A DNA stretch of 13,715 nucleotides from DATCVR01 sp036566745 (GCA_036566745.1 DATCVR010000399.1:1-13715), one strand, 5' to 3'; counted from the stretch's first letter, positions 6,675-13,715 are shown. Notes: generated from the letters alone by a model not told the origin. Numbers and translations are program-made.

Positions 6675-9548
6675 TCATGGCAGGTCAGACGTCGGTGACG
6701 GGATCTCCGCGAGCAACGTCTTGACCGCGGCGGTGTCGCCGATCCCCAGCGCGTCGAAGGCGCTCGATGCCGCTCGCCAGGAGGCCTCGGCCTTCTGTGG
6801 CTCGGCCCGGAGGTGGTGGGCATGACCGAGCTCGACGAGCGCTTCGGCGTGGACGACGAAATGACGGTGGCGCGAGGCGGTCTGCGCCGCGTCGGCAGCC
6901 GCGGACCCGCTGGGGAGACCGAGCAGGCGGCGGGTCTGGGCCAGCAGGAGGAGCGCCTGGGCCTCGAGCGTCGTCGACTGGATCGCCCGAGCGGTGGCGA
7001 CGGCGCTCTCGGCCGCGTCGACCGCCTCGATCTCGTCGCCCAGGGCGCGGCCGAGCTGTGCCATGACCACCCGCTCGCGGTAGGCGACGAACGAGACGGG
7101 GTCCGGTTCGCCGAGCGCCCGGGCGGCCGTCACCCACTCCCGGGCCTGCCCCACCTCGCCGAGGCAGACGCAGGTCTCGGCCAGGTTGAGCAGGCACCTG
7201 GTCCGCAGCGTGGGTGGGAGGACGTCCCCGGCCTCCACACATTGCCGAAGGAGGACGAGCGCTGTCCGGTAGTCGCGCTGCCGCATGTGCCCGGAGGCGG
7301 CGTTGTTGAGCATGATCGCCTCGCCGTACCTGTCGCCGAGACTGCGCCACAGGGCGATGGCGTGCTCACCCGCGTCGATCGCCTCGGCTTGGCGAGCTCG
7401 TTCCCAGTGGTTCGTCGCGAGGTTGTGCCAGGCCGCCGCCGTGAACCGGCGTCCTTCGGCCGGTAGATCGGCCTCGATGACCGACGTGAGAAGGGTGTCG
7501 TGGTCGGTGCCGCGCTGGCAGCACTCGCTGGTGACGTTGTCGAGCAGGACCGCCATGGCGGCCGCTTCGAGCGCCCCTCGCGGGTCGTCGGAGCCGAGAG
7601 CGTGCCGCGCCGCTGCCACCAGCAGTCCCCAGCGTGGGTGCAGCCACGCATGGATGTCGGATCTGCCGTGGAACGCCCGCCCGTCGACGTCGTCGATCGA
7701 GGCGATCACGTCGGGCTCGGCGCGGTCGTCGGGGCGCAGGACGGCCTTCGCGTTCAGCAGCGACCGGATCAGATAGTGCAGGAGGAGGGTGCCGCGCCCG
7801 GGCAGCATCGCTTCGGCGGAGGCGCCGAGGTAGTCGTGGACGAGGTCGTGCCACGTGTACAGGGCGGTCGCGGCCGGCTCGAGCAGGCGGATGTCACAGA
7901 GCTCGTCGAGCGTTCGCTGTGCCTCGGCGGTACCGATGTCCCACGCCACGGCCGCGATGTCGGCATCGGCCGTGGCCGCCGGCAGGACGGACAGCCGTCG
8001 GAAGCGCGTCGCCACCTCCGGCTCCAGACCGTCGACGACGGCGTCCAGGGCCACGCGCACGCTGGCGCCCTCCAGACGCAGCTCGTCGAGACGGCCTGCC
8101 CCGGTCAGCCGGCCGGCGAGATGGGCGATCGACCAGGTCGGCCGGATGGCGAGCCGGCCCGCGACGATCCGCAGCGCCAACGCCGAGCCGCCGCAGGCAG
8201 CCACGATGGCCGCCGTCGCCTCGGGTTCGGCCGCGAGGCGCTCGGGTGCCACGATCGTTGCCAGCAACTCCTGCGACTCCGCGGGAGCCATGACACCGAG
8301 GTCGAGCCGCAGGTTGGCCGGCAGAGCGGAGTGCCGGCGGCAGGTCACCACCACCGCACACCCGCCGGCCCCTGGAACCACCGCCTCGATCTGGTCGGCC
8401 GACTGAACGTCGTCCAGCACGACGAGCAGTCGCCGCTCGGCGCACATCGACCGGAACAGCCCCGATCGCTCGCCTTCGGTCGGCGGCACGGCTTCCGCGT
8501 GAACTCCCAGGTCACGCAGGAATCCGCCGAGGACGTCGAACGCGGAGGTCGCCGTGCCGGAGCCGCTGAGCCGCCTGAACAGCTGACCGTCCGGGAAGGC
8601 GTGGCGCGCCTGATGGGCCGCTTCGAGCGCCAGAGCTGTCTTGCCGACGCCGGCGGGTCCGGTGACCACGGCGACCCGGACCCGGTCGGACACCTCGGTG
8701 AGCAACGCGTTGACGTCGTCCAGCTCGCTTCGGCGCCCGACGAAGCCCGGTGTGCCGGCCGGCAGCTGGGCCGGCCGCACTCGGGTGGTCCGCGCGTCGA
8801 CCGGCCGGGTCAGCTCCGGGTCGCCGGCGAGTATCCGCTGATGGAGCCGGGCGATTTCGGCGCCCGGTTCGATGCCGAGATCGTCACGGAGCACGCCGGC
8901 CAGCTGGTGGAAGGCCAGGAGAGCCTCGCCCTGGCGTCCTTGCCGGCACAGGGCCAGCATCAGCTGCTCCCACGATCGCTCCCGCCAGGGATACTGCGAG
9001 GTCAGGAGCCGAAGAGAGGACACCAGCTCTTCGTCGGCCCGGCCGGTCTCCAGCCGGAGCTCGTGCACTCGTTCGGTGATCCCGAGCAACTCCTCGGTCA
9101 ACGCGGAGCCATGTTCTCGTTCGAGAGCGTCGGGCGAGAGACCGGACAACGGCTGACCCCGCCAGAGGCCCCGGGCCTGTTCCAGCAGGGTGAGCTCGTC
9201 AGCCTGATCGGACCCCCGGGCCGTCACCACCAGAGCACGGAACCGGGCGAGGTCCACGCAGTCGGGATCGAGGGCGAGGCGCAGGCCTTCGGGCCGGGAG
9301 ACCACGGTGGCCGACCCCAGCAGGGCTCGCAGCCGTCCGGCGTAGGTCTGCAGCGTGCGGCGATGGTTCTGCGGCAGCGAGTCGGGCCAGAGGTACGCCG
9401 TCAGCGTCGGGTAGGACACGACCGTGCCGACGCTGAGGGCGAGTGCCGCCAGCAACACCGCCTGCCGGCCTTGGAGCCGTACCGGCGCGTCGTCCCGGCG
9501 AACGTCGAGGTGGCCGAGCAGGCCGACAGTGATCCCGGCGCCGGTCAC
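6675..9548 (-). CDS. AfsR/SARP-family transcriptional regulator (winged helix, BTAD, NB-ARC, TPR)
   Basis: At 957 residues this has the length and layout of AfsR-like regulators. It starts with a winged helix (residues 5-95, LQGRQAVLLAALALSVGTVVS). The bacterial activation domain follows (about 98-242, ending with LRDDLGIEPGAEIARLHQRIL). The linker QLPAGTPGFVGRRSEL is typical of AfsR homologues. The NB-ARC ATPase has Walker A GPAGVGKT (297-304), Walker B LLVVLDDV (374-381) and the CRRHSALP sensor block (403-410). C-terminal TPR-like helices begin near residue 640. AfsR-class proteins bind promoter DNA and recruit RNA polymerase, often for secondary metabolism or development. The GTG start lies inside the response-regulator stop (GTGA, 4-nt overlap), with GAGG and GGGAG just upstream, so translation appears coupled to the two-component system. 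Direct targets are not visible from sequence. Confidence 0.93.
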   Translation of the reverse strand: MTGAGITVGLLGHLDVRRDDAPVRLQGRQAVLLAALALSVGTVVSYPTLTAYLWPDSLPQNHRRTLQTYAGRLRALLGSATVVSRPEGLRLALDPDCVDLARFRALVVTARGSDQADELTLLEQARGLWRGQPLSGLSPDALEREHGSALTEELLGITERVHELRLETGRADEELVSSLRLLTSQYPWRERSWEQLMLALCRQGRQGEALLAFHQLAGVLRDDLGIEPGAEIARLHQRILAGDPELTRPVDARTTRVRPAQLPAGTPGFVGRRSELDDVNALLTEVSDRVRVAVVTGPAGVGKTALALEAAHQARHAFPDGQLFRRLSGSGTATSAFDVLGGFLRDLGVHAEAVPPTEGERSGLFRSMCAERRLLVVLDDVQSADQIEAVVPGAGGCAVVVTCRRHSALPANLRLDLGVMAPAESQELLATIVAPERLAAEPEATAAIVAACGGSALALRIVAGRLAIRPTWSIAHLAGRLTGAGRLDELRLEGASVRVALDAVVDGLEPEVATRFRRLSVLPAATADADIAAVAWDIGTAEAQRTLDELCDIRLLEPAATALYTWHDLVHDYLGASAEAMLPGRGTLLLHYLIRSLLNAKAVLRPDDRAEPDVIASIDDVDGRAFHGRSDIHAWLHPRWGLLVAAARHALGSDDPRGALEAAAMAVLLDNVTSECCQRGTDHDTLLTSVIEADLPAEGRRFTAAAWHNLATNHWERARQAEAIDAGEHAIALWRSLGDRYGEAIMLNNAASGHMRQRDYRTALVLLRQCVEAGDVLPPTLRTRCLLNLAETCVCLGEVGQAREWVTAARALGEPDPVSFVAYRERVVMAQLGRALGDEIEAVDAAESAVATARAIQSTTLEAQALLLLAQTRRLLGLPSGSAAADAAQTASRHRHFVVHAEALVELGHAHHLRAEPQKAEASWRAASSAFDALGIGDTAAVKTLLAEIPSPTSDLP

Positions 9549-10291
9549 CGCTCCCGCCTCGGATCGAGGATCGGACGGTCCGCAGCCGAGGGCGCGCCAA
9601 TGTGGCGGTCGGCGGATCCCGCGTCGGGGAGTTCGACCAGACGATGACGGTAGGCGAGCGCGACGAGCTGGGCACGATCCCGGGCGCCGAGCTTCGCCAG
9701 CGCGCGGCTCACATGGGTCTTGGTGGTGGCGCGGCTGATGTGGAGCCGGGCGGTGATCTCGTCGTTACTGAGCCCGTGCGCGACGAGTGCCACCACCTCT
9801 CGCTCTCGGTGGGTGAGCTGGGCGAAGGCGTCGCGGTCCGTGCGCGCCGACATGGGTAGCGCGACGAGCTGCTCGACGAGGCGACGGGTCAGGCCCGGCG
9901 ACAGGAGCTCGTCACCGCCCGCGACGACGCGGATGCCCCGCAACAGCTGAGCCGGGTCGATGTTCTTCAGCACGAACCCGCTGGCGCCGGCCTCGAGGGC
10001 CCGGATCAGGTTCTCGTCGGAGTCGAACGTCGTGAGGATGAGCACCCGCACCGCGGAGAGACCGGGGTCGGCGACGATGCGGCGAGTCGCCTCGACGCCG
10101 TCGGTCCCGGGCATCTGGATGTCCATCAGGACGACGTCGGGGCGCGTCGCGCGGGCGAGCGCGACAGCTTCCTCCCCGTCGCCGGCCTCACCCACGACGA
10201 CCATGTCCGGCTCGTTCTCGAGGAGCACTCGAAAGCCGCCTCGCACCAGTGCCTGGTCGTCGACGACGAGTACCCGCACGGCGTCGCTCAT
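9545..10291 (-). CDS. NarL/FixJ-family response regulator
   Basis: The 248-residue DNA-binding partner of the adjacent kinase. The receiver domain (5-120) has the acidic pair D11-D12, phospho-acceptor D57 in VVLMDIQMPG, T87-T88 and K109 in FVLKNID. The LuxR-type helix-turn-helix spans about 159-213 (LTHREREVVALVAHGLSNDEIT, then ISRATTKTHVSRALAKLGARDR). All key residues are present, so phosphorylation-dependent DNA binding is expected. A tail of about 30 residues after LVALAYRHRLV (LPDAGSADRHIG onward) exceeds the usual family end. That extension carries the reading frame into overlap with the following SARP gene. The ATG at 10291 overlaps the kinase stop (ATGA) and has GGGGGGA 6 nt upstream. 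The target promoter is unknown; autoregulation of this cluster would be usual. Confidence 0.96.
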   Translation of the reverse strand: MSDAVRVLVVDDQALVRGGFRVLLENEPDMVVVGEAGDGEEAVALARATRPDVVLMDIQMPGTDGVEATRRIVADPGLSAVRVLILTTFDSDENLIRALEAGASGFVLKNIDPAQLLRGIRVVAGGDELLSPGLTRRLVEQLVALPMSARTDRDAFAQLTHREREVVALVAHGLSNDEITARLHISRATTKTHVSRALAKLGARDRAQLVALAYRHRLVELPDAGSADRHIGAPSAADRPILDPRRER

Positions 10292-11544
10292 CGGTGTCCC
10301 CCCGCGTGCAGTTCCCGAGGAGGGGTCTCATGCCCGTCGCCGACGTCGTCGTGGCCGCCCAGCCCCAGGGGCAGCACGGTGCGCACCTCGAAGCCGCCGG
10401 GGACAGCTCCGGCGCTGAACCGCCCCCCGAGCCCGACCGCCCGGGCCCGCATCCCCTCGATGCCGTGGCCGGCAGGCGCCGTCGCCGCGGTGGCGCGGAC
10501 GTCAGGCGCGGCGCTCGCGGCCGTGCCGCCATCGTCGCGCACCGTGACCACCAGGTGGTCCGGGCCGACGTCGAGCCGCACCCGAACGGTGTCGGCACGT
10601 GCGTGCCGACGGACGTTGGTCAGCGACTCCTGCACGATGCGGAACACCGCGAGCTCCACCGGCGCAGGCAGCGGCCGGATGTCGCCGTGCACCGCCAGGG
10701 TCGCGTCCAGCCCGGTCGAGCGGCTCACGTCCAGGAGGCCCTCCAGCTGCCGCGCGAAGCTTCCGGAGCGCGGCAGCGGATCGCCCGGGTCCCGCATCAC
10801 GCCGAGGAGCACACGCACCTCGGCCAGGCCGTCGTCGCTGATCCGCTTGATTGTGGTCAACGCCTCGGTGGCCTGGGCCGGCTGTCGATGCATCACGTGG
10901 ACGGCGACTCCCGCCTGGACACTGATGGCCGCCATCGTGTGGCCGAACACGTCGTGGAGCTCTCGGGCGAGTTCGAGGCGCTTCTCGGCGGCCGCGCGGC
11001 GGGCCTGCTCGGCGCGGTTCTCGGCGACGCGGTCGGCATGCTCTGCGACGCCGGCCGCGAACGCGCGGTGCGAGTGGACAGCGGCTCCCAGCGCGATGAC
11101 CGCCACCTCGAGCATCACGGCGTTCACCACCTGGTCGTCGAGCCAGCCTCCGCCCAGGCCGAACCGGACGGCGACCATCGTGACGGCGATGGTCCCGACG
11201 CCACCCACCGCGCCCCACCGCCAGCCACGATGCGCGGCGAGGGTGTAGCACGCGATGAGCGGCGCCAGGGTCATCAGACGGCCCGGATAGCCGATCAGGT
11301 ACCAGCCGAGGGTCAGCCCGTTGGTGACCACGAGCACGGAGACCGGAAACGCGCGCCTGAGCATGAGGACGAGCCCGGCCGTCGCCCCCATCACGGTGGC
11401 CAGGGCGTCCATGTCACCGCCAGGGCCGGTCGGGCCGACATCGCCGAACCCGGCTGCCACGACACCGATCCCGACGGCCGCTCCGAGCAGCGCGTCTGCC
11501 GTGGACACCGTCGCCGTGAGCTCGGCCCATCGTCTCGAGAACAC
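10288..11544 (-). CDS. NarL-type sensor histidine kinase (HisKA_3)
   Basis: A 418-residue membrane kinase. About six hydrophobic segments occupy residues 18-160, with very short extracytoplasmic loops, so it may sense a membrane or small lipophilic signal rather than a large ligand. A coiled helix (163-195, rich in Ala, Arg and Glu) leads to the HisKA_3 dimerisation helix with phospho-acceptor His197 in ELARELHDVFGH. The HATPase_c domain has N-box QESLTNVRRHA (305-315), VRDDGG (335-340) and GHGIEGMRARA (359-369). The GTG start at 11544 is supported by GGGAGG 6 nt upstream. Its stop overlaps the response-regulator start. A secreted protein gene ends 58 nt upstream on the same strand and may share transcription. 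The signal it senses is unknown. Confidence 0.95.
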   Translation of the reverse strand: MFSRRWAELTATVSTADALLGAAVGIGVVAAGFGDVGPTGPGGDMDALATVMGATAGLVLMLRRAFPVSVLVVTNGLTLGWYLIGYPGRLMTLAPLIACYTLAAHRGWRWGAVGGVGTIAVTMVAVRFGLGGGWLDDQVVNAVMLEVAVIALGAAVHSHRAFAAGVAEHADRVAENRAEQARRAAAEKRLELARELHDVFGHTMAAISVQAGVAVHVMHRQPAQATEALTTIKRISDDGLAEVRVLLGVMRDPGDPLPRSGSFARQLEGLLDVSRSTGLDATLAVHGDIRPLPAPVELAVFRIVQESLTNVRRHARADTVRVRLDVGPDHLVVTVRDDGGTAASAAPDVRATAATAPAGHGIEGMRARAVGLGGRFSAGAVPGGFEVRTVLPLGLGGHDDVGDGHETPPRELHAGGHR

Positions 11545-11602
11545 CCCGGACCTCCCGTTCGTTCGGCTCAGTGTCCCGTGGAACGGACGTCGTGAACATG
11601 GT

Positions 11603-12499
11603 TCAACCGATGGTCACGAGCGTGTGCATCCCCTCGGCAGCCAACAGGTGACCGGTCCGGAGGTCACGGACCCAGGTGACCAAGGCGTACTGCCCGGGCG
11701 GGAGGTCGACCGTCAGCACGGCCGTGCGATCGGGCGACATCGGGACCAGACCGGTCGGTCCGCCGGTGAACGGCGAGGTCTCGGGGCGGCCGCCCGAGTC
11801 GATCGTGCGGAAGTATGCGTCGACGTCCAGGTCGGTGGTGCCGGGGCGCACGGGCATGAAGATCGCCTCGTTGAACTGGCGAGAGCGGTTGGCGACCTCG
11901 ATCGGCGCGCCCGCCTCGACGTGGTCCGGCGCCCGGAAGCGTGGCCCGGCGACGGTGTCGACGTGCGTGATCCTGGCGGTGGGCCGCGGTTCGGGTGCGA
12001 CCTGTGCGGACTCCGACGTCTGGTCACGGCGTCCGCTGACGACGATCGGGTGGATGCGCTCGGCGAGGTCCGGCAACGCGACGTCCAGGAAGTCGACGAG
12101 GTAGTAGGTGCCGGGGTCGACGTCCACGCTGACCGACACCGGCGTGTTCGCCACGGCGCCTCCGCCGAGCATGATCGCCTCGTCGGCGATCGCCCGCGCC
12201 CCGGCGAGCGCCTGAGCGGGATCGTGACCGAAGGCCAGCCGGAGGTCGGCGAGGTACTCGTCCACCGTGACGCCCCGGCGCAGCCGCACCAGGCCCACCC
12301 AGGCGCCGTCGGGGTCGGACGAGCTGACCCGCATCGTCACCCGGCCGGCGTCGACAGCCGACGGGGCGCTGAGGCCGTCGACGGTGACGGCCACGTCGGC
12401 CACTGGGGGTGGCGGAGGAGTGGCGGTCGCGGTCGCGGGGGCGGTCCCGGCGCCGACGGCGAGCAGGACCGAGATGGCGAGGAACGGTAGTCGTCTCAT
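11603..12499 (-). CDS. Secreted protein with two similar beta-rich modules, function unknown
   Basis: The 298-residue protein opens with signal peptide MRRLPFLAISVLLAVGAGTA, likely cut near ATA at residue 24-26, and a PPPPP linker. The mature part looks like two related modules. Residues about 36-139 contain LSAPSAVDAG, then LRRGVTVDEYLADL, GGGAVA and VDVDPGTYYLVDFLD. Residues about 180-298 contain RFRAPDHVEAG, then VRPGTTDLDVDAYF, GGPTGLV, VDLPPGQYALVTWVRD and a final AAEGMHTLVTI. The repeated order (AP..V.AG, GxT.D.., GG, PGxY.LV) suggests an internal duplication of a cupredoxin-like or immunoglobulin-like sandwich. Classical copper ligands are not all evident. The ATG at 12499 is chosen for the signal peptide; the frame is open further upstream to 12862, but that part overlaps the divergent reductase gene. 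The ribosome site is weak. It lies 58 nt ahead of the sensor kinase. Confidence 0.8.
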   Translation of the reverse strand: MRRLPFLAISVLLAVGAGTAPATATATPPPPPVADVAVTVDGLSAPSAVDAGRVTMRVSSSDPDGAWVGLVRLRRGVTVDEYLADLRLAFGHDPAQALAGARAIADEAIMLGGGAVANTPVSVSVDVDPGTYYLVDFLDVALPDLAERIHPIVVSGRRDQTSESAQVAPEPRPTARITHVDTVAGPRFRAPDHVEAGAPIEVANRSRQFNEAIFMPVRPGTTDLDVDAYFRTIDSGGRPETSPFTGGPTGLVPMSPDRTAVLTVDLPPGQYALVTWVRDLRTGHLLAAEGMHTLVTIG

Positions 12500-12716
12500 G
12501 GCTGCCAGCGTGACCGCCGAGCCTGGCGACGGTCGTCGGGCCGAGGTCCCGTCTTCGACCGTGCCGGGATGACCTGCCGGCATACCGCCAGCGGATGACG
12601 CTACCGCCGTCGGCGTACGCACAGACGTCGGTCCCTGGCCCGATGCGGGAGAGCGCCAGTGGTTCCTACGGTCGTCGAGCACGCGAATCGCACTGCGACC
12701 ACACGGAGGACCGCTC
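12500..12716. promoter_or_regulatory. Divergent intergenic region between secreted-protein and reductase genes
   Basis: Both genes start outward from this 217-nt stretch, so it must hold two promoters. On the + strand TACGGT (12667-12672) fits a TANNNT -10 box about 45 nt ahead of the reductase ATG. On the - strand TAGCGT (12598-12603) is a similar candidate about 100 nt ahead of the secreted-protein ATG. Neither has a convincing -35 partner, so both are weak. GGAGGA at 12705-12710 is the ribosome site of the reductase gene. No strong inverted repeat was seen. Confidence 0.4.
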
Positions 12717-13280
12717 ATGGGCAGGATCGTCGTCACGGAGTTCATCTCGCTCGACGGAGTCATCGAGGCGCCCGGGGGAGGCGACAGCTTCGAGCACGCC
12801 GGCTGGACCTTCCAGTTCGACGCCGGCGACGATGCCGACCGGTTCAAGCTCGACGAGGTCATGAACGCGGAGTCGCTCCTCGTAGGTCGAGCGACCTACG
12901 ACGACATGGCGGCGGCGTGGCCCTCGATGGAGGGGGTCTTCGCGGACCGGATGAACGCGCTGCCGAAACACGTCGTGACCTCCACTCCAGGGCTGCCCGC
13001 GTGGTCGAACTCGGCAGTTCTCGAGGGCGACGTGGTCGAGTCGGTCTCGGCCGTGCGACAGGCCGCGGGCGGAGACGTTCTGGTGTTCGGCAGCGCGATG
13101 CTCGTCCAGACACTCGTGGAGAACGATCTCGTCGACGAGCTCCGCCTGATGCTCTTCCCGATCGTCCTCGGCTCCGGGAAGCGCCTGTTCGGCACCACCA
13201 CCGCCACGAAGCGCCTGCACCTCGCCGAGACCCGGTCGTTCGGTGACGGCATCAGCCTGCTCGTCCTGCGATCGGCGTAA
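12717..13280 (+). CDS. Dihydrofolate reductase family protein (RibD C-terminal-like)
   Basis: A stand-alone 187-residue single-domain protein of the RibD-C/DHFR-like reductase fold, soluble and cytoplasmic. Family marks are the N-terminal strand and loop IVVTEFISLDGVIEAPGG (4-21), the nucleotide-binding LLVGRATYDDMAAAWP (54-69), the segment DVLVFGSAMLVQTLVENDLVDEL (about 119-141) with the glycine turn of a dinucleotide site, and LMLFPIVLGSGKRLF (about 143-157). Members related to YwjB/YyaP are assumed to be NAD(P)H-dependent reductases, but the substrate is mostly unknown, and this is unlikely to be the housekeeping folate enzyme. GGAGGA sits 6 nt before the ATG. It is divergent from the secreted-protein gene and followed by a strong hairpin, so it is probably transcribed alone. 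Confidence 0.93.
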   Translation: MGRIVVTEFISLDGVIEAPGGGDSFEHAGWTFQFDAGDDADRFKLDEVMNAESLLVGRATYDDMAAAWPSMEGVFADRMNALPKHVVTSTPGLPAWSNSAVLEGDVVESVSAVRQAAGGDVLVFGSAMLVQTLVENDLVDELRLMLFPIVLGSGKRLFGTTTATKRLHLAETRSFGDGISLLVLRSA

Positions 13281-13311
13281 CTCCACGGCGATCAGCCGTG
13301 ACCTGTGGCGT

Positions 13312-13357
13312 GGGCTTCTTGCCCGGGTGGTTGTGGGGGTGCCCGGGCAAGAGGCCT
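13312..13357 (+). terminator. Strong GC hairpin after the reductase gene
   Basis: Arms 13312-13327 and 13342-13357 pair over 16 positions with two G-U pairs. The inner 11 bp (tcttgcccggg / cccgggcaaga) are perfect, and the loop is 14 nt. It begins 31 nt after the reductase stop. There is no T-tract, as in many actinobacterial terminators. A smaller 6-bp hairpin (cacggc / gccgtg, 13284-13300) lies directly after the stop codon. Confidence 0.5.
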
Positions 13358-13376
13358 CGTCGGGGTTGTCTCGTTC

Positions 13377-13397
13377 GGGCAAGGGGGTGGGCAAGGG
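13377..13397 (+). promoter_or_regulatory. Four-G-run quadruplex-type motif
   Basis: The + strand has G-runs of 3, 5, 3 and 3 separated by linkers of 3, 1 and 3 nt (CAA, T, CAA). This meets the canonical G3+ N1-7 quadruplex pattern. It lies 45 nt before the GTG of the open right-edge gene, in its presumed leader or promoter, and shares GGGCAAG units with the preceding hairpin. A role in expression of that gene is inferred only. Confidence 0.4.
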
Positions 13398-13442
13398 TGG
13401 TTGAGCAGCGTGGTTGCCATCGACACGATGGGAGCCACCGCC

Positions 13443-13715
13443 GTGAACAACACCACCAACACCACCACCGCCGCTGAGACCACCCACTCCGGGGCCCGTA
13501 AGCGCCTCGACGCCACCCTGGTCGGGCAGTTGAATCTGGAATGGGCGCAGCTACGGACCAGCCCGGCCACCGCAGCGACGGTCACCACCTGGGCAGCCAG
13601 CAAGCCGGCCCTGGCCGGGTTCGCCACGTTGGCCGAGGTCGAGGCCGGCACCGCGGCCGCCGACCGTACCGGCGCCGATCAGATCCTGCTCGCCCTGCTC
13701 GAGTTGGCCGCCGAG
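13443..13715 (+). CDS. Unrecognised Ala/Thr-rich protein, 5' part only (runs off the window)
   Basis: An open frame continues to the right edge with strong GC at third codon positions. The 91 visible residues start with a low-complexity Asn/Thr head (VNNTTNTTTAAETTHS), then read ARKRLDATLVGQLNLEWAQL, a helix-like AATVTTWAASKPALAGFATL, and end with DQILLALLELAAE. The layout (Trp-containing helix, an A-x-KPALAGF segment, then D..LLALL.LA) reminds me of small uncharacterised actinobacterial proteins, but I cannot name the family. The GTG at 13443 is chosen because GGGAG lies 8 nt upstream. In-frame alternatives are ATG 13428, GTG 13410 and TTG 13401. It contains no signal peptide or membrane segment in the visible part. 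Confidence 0.65.
   Translation, partial: MNNTTNTTTAAETTHSGARKRLDATLVGQLNLEWAQLRTSPATAATVTTWAASKPALAGFATLAEVEAGTAAADRTGADQILLALLELAAE

Noticed and set aside
7500..9647. 715-codon open frame on the + strand opposite the AfsR-like gene
   Set aside because: Same artefact: no recognisable domain, while the opposite strand encodes an intact winged helix, BTAD and NB-ARC protein.
12500..12862. N-terminal extension of the secreted protein to 12862
   Set aside because: It would overlap the divergent reductase gene head to head and hide the signal peptide that begins at MRRLPFLAIS.
13292..13651. 119-codon open frame on the - strand at the right edge
   Set aside because: It runs through the hairpin and G-rich motif and opposite a frame with better coding character. 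It shows no ribosome-site or domain support that I could see.
1..13715. Mobile element, CRISPR array, toxin-antitoxin or phage-defence system
   Set aside because: I looked for transposase or integrase motifs, direct-repeat arrays, tRNA-like ends and small paired toxin/antitoxin genes and saw none. The STAND NTPases here are explained by their SARP DNA-binding domains.

Overview
The window is high-GC actinobacterial chromosome. The evidence is strong G/C bias at third codon positions, GTG starts, AfsR/SARP-type regulators, a DrrA/DrrB-type exporter and a Streptomyces-type I36 protease-inhibitor homologue. The gene style would fit a Nocardioidaceae- or Streptomyces-like actinomycete, but I cannot assign a genus. 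No rRNA, tRNA, transposase, integrase or CRISPR array is visible. Eight complete protein genes, a further complete gene near the right edge and an open gene at the right edge cover almost the whole window.

Left edge, + strand (44-1854): a translationally coupled DrrA/DrrB-type ABC exporter (ATPase and permease, 4-nt overlap). A probable upstream gene ends at 44. The permease gene runs tail to tail, with a 19-nt overlap, into a very large regulator on the other strand.

Middle, - strand (12499 down to 1836): seven genes in a row point left. In transcription order they are: a secreted protein built of two similar beta-rich modules (11603-12499); a NarL-family histidine kinase (10288-11544); its response regulator (9545-10291); an AfsR-like SARP regulator with NB-ARC ATPase and TPR region (6675-9548); a secreted I36-type peptidase inhibitor (6098-6496); a lipoprotein of unknown function (5187-6086); and a second, 1106-residue BTAD/ATPase regulator (1836-5156). 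Kinase, response regulator and SARP are joined by two successive 4-nt stop/start overlaps, so a two-component system and an AfsR-class regulator look like one expression unit. Two large inverted repeats occupy the only sizeable gap in this run, between the SARP and the inhibitor gene.

Right edge, + strand: a divergent RibD-C/DHFR-like reductase gene (12717-13280), then a strong GC hairpin, a four-G-run quadruplex-type motif, and the start of an unrecognised alanine/threonine-rich protein that runs off the window.

Taken together the region reads as a regulatory and envelope island: a membrane sensor kinase, two SARP-class regulators, three exported proteins and an exporter. The most notable feature is the hard-wired kinase, response regulator and SARP cascade, next to a second SARP-class regulator that may be expressed from a leaderless promoter. 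That these regulators control the exporter, inhibitor and lipoprotein is inferred from position only.
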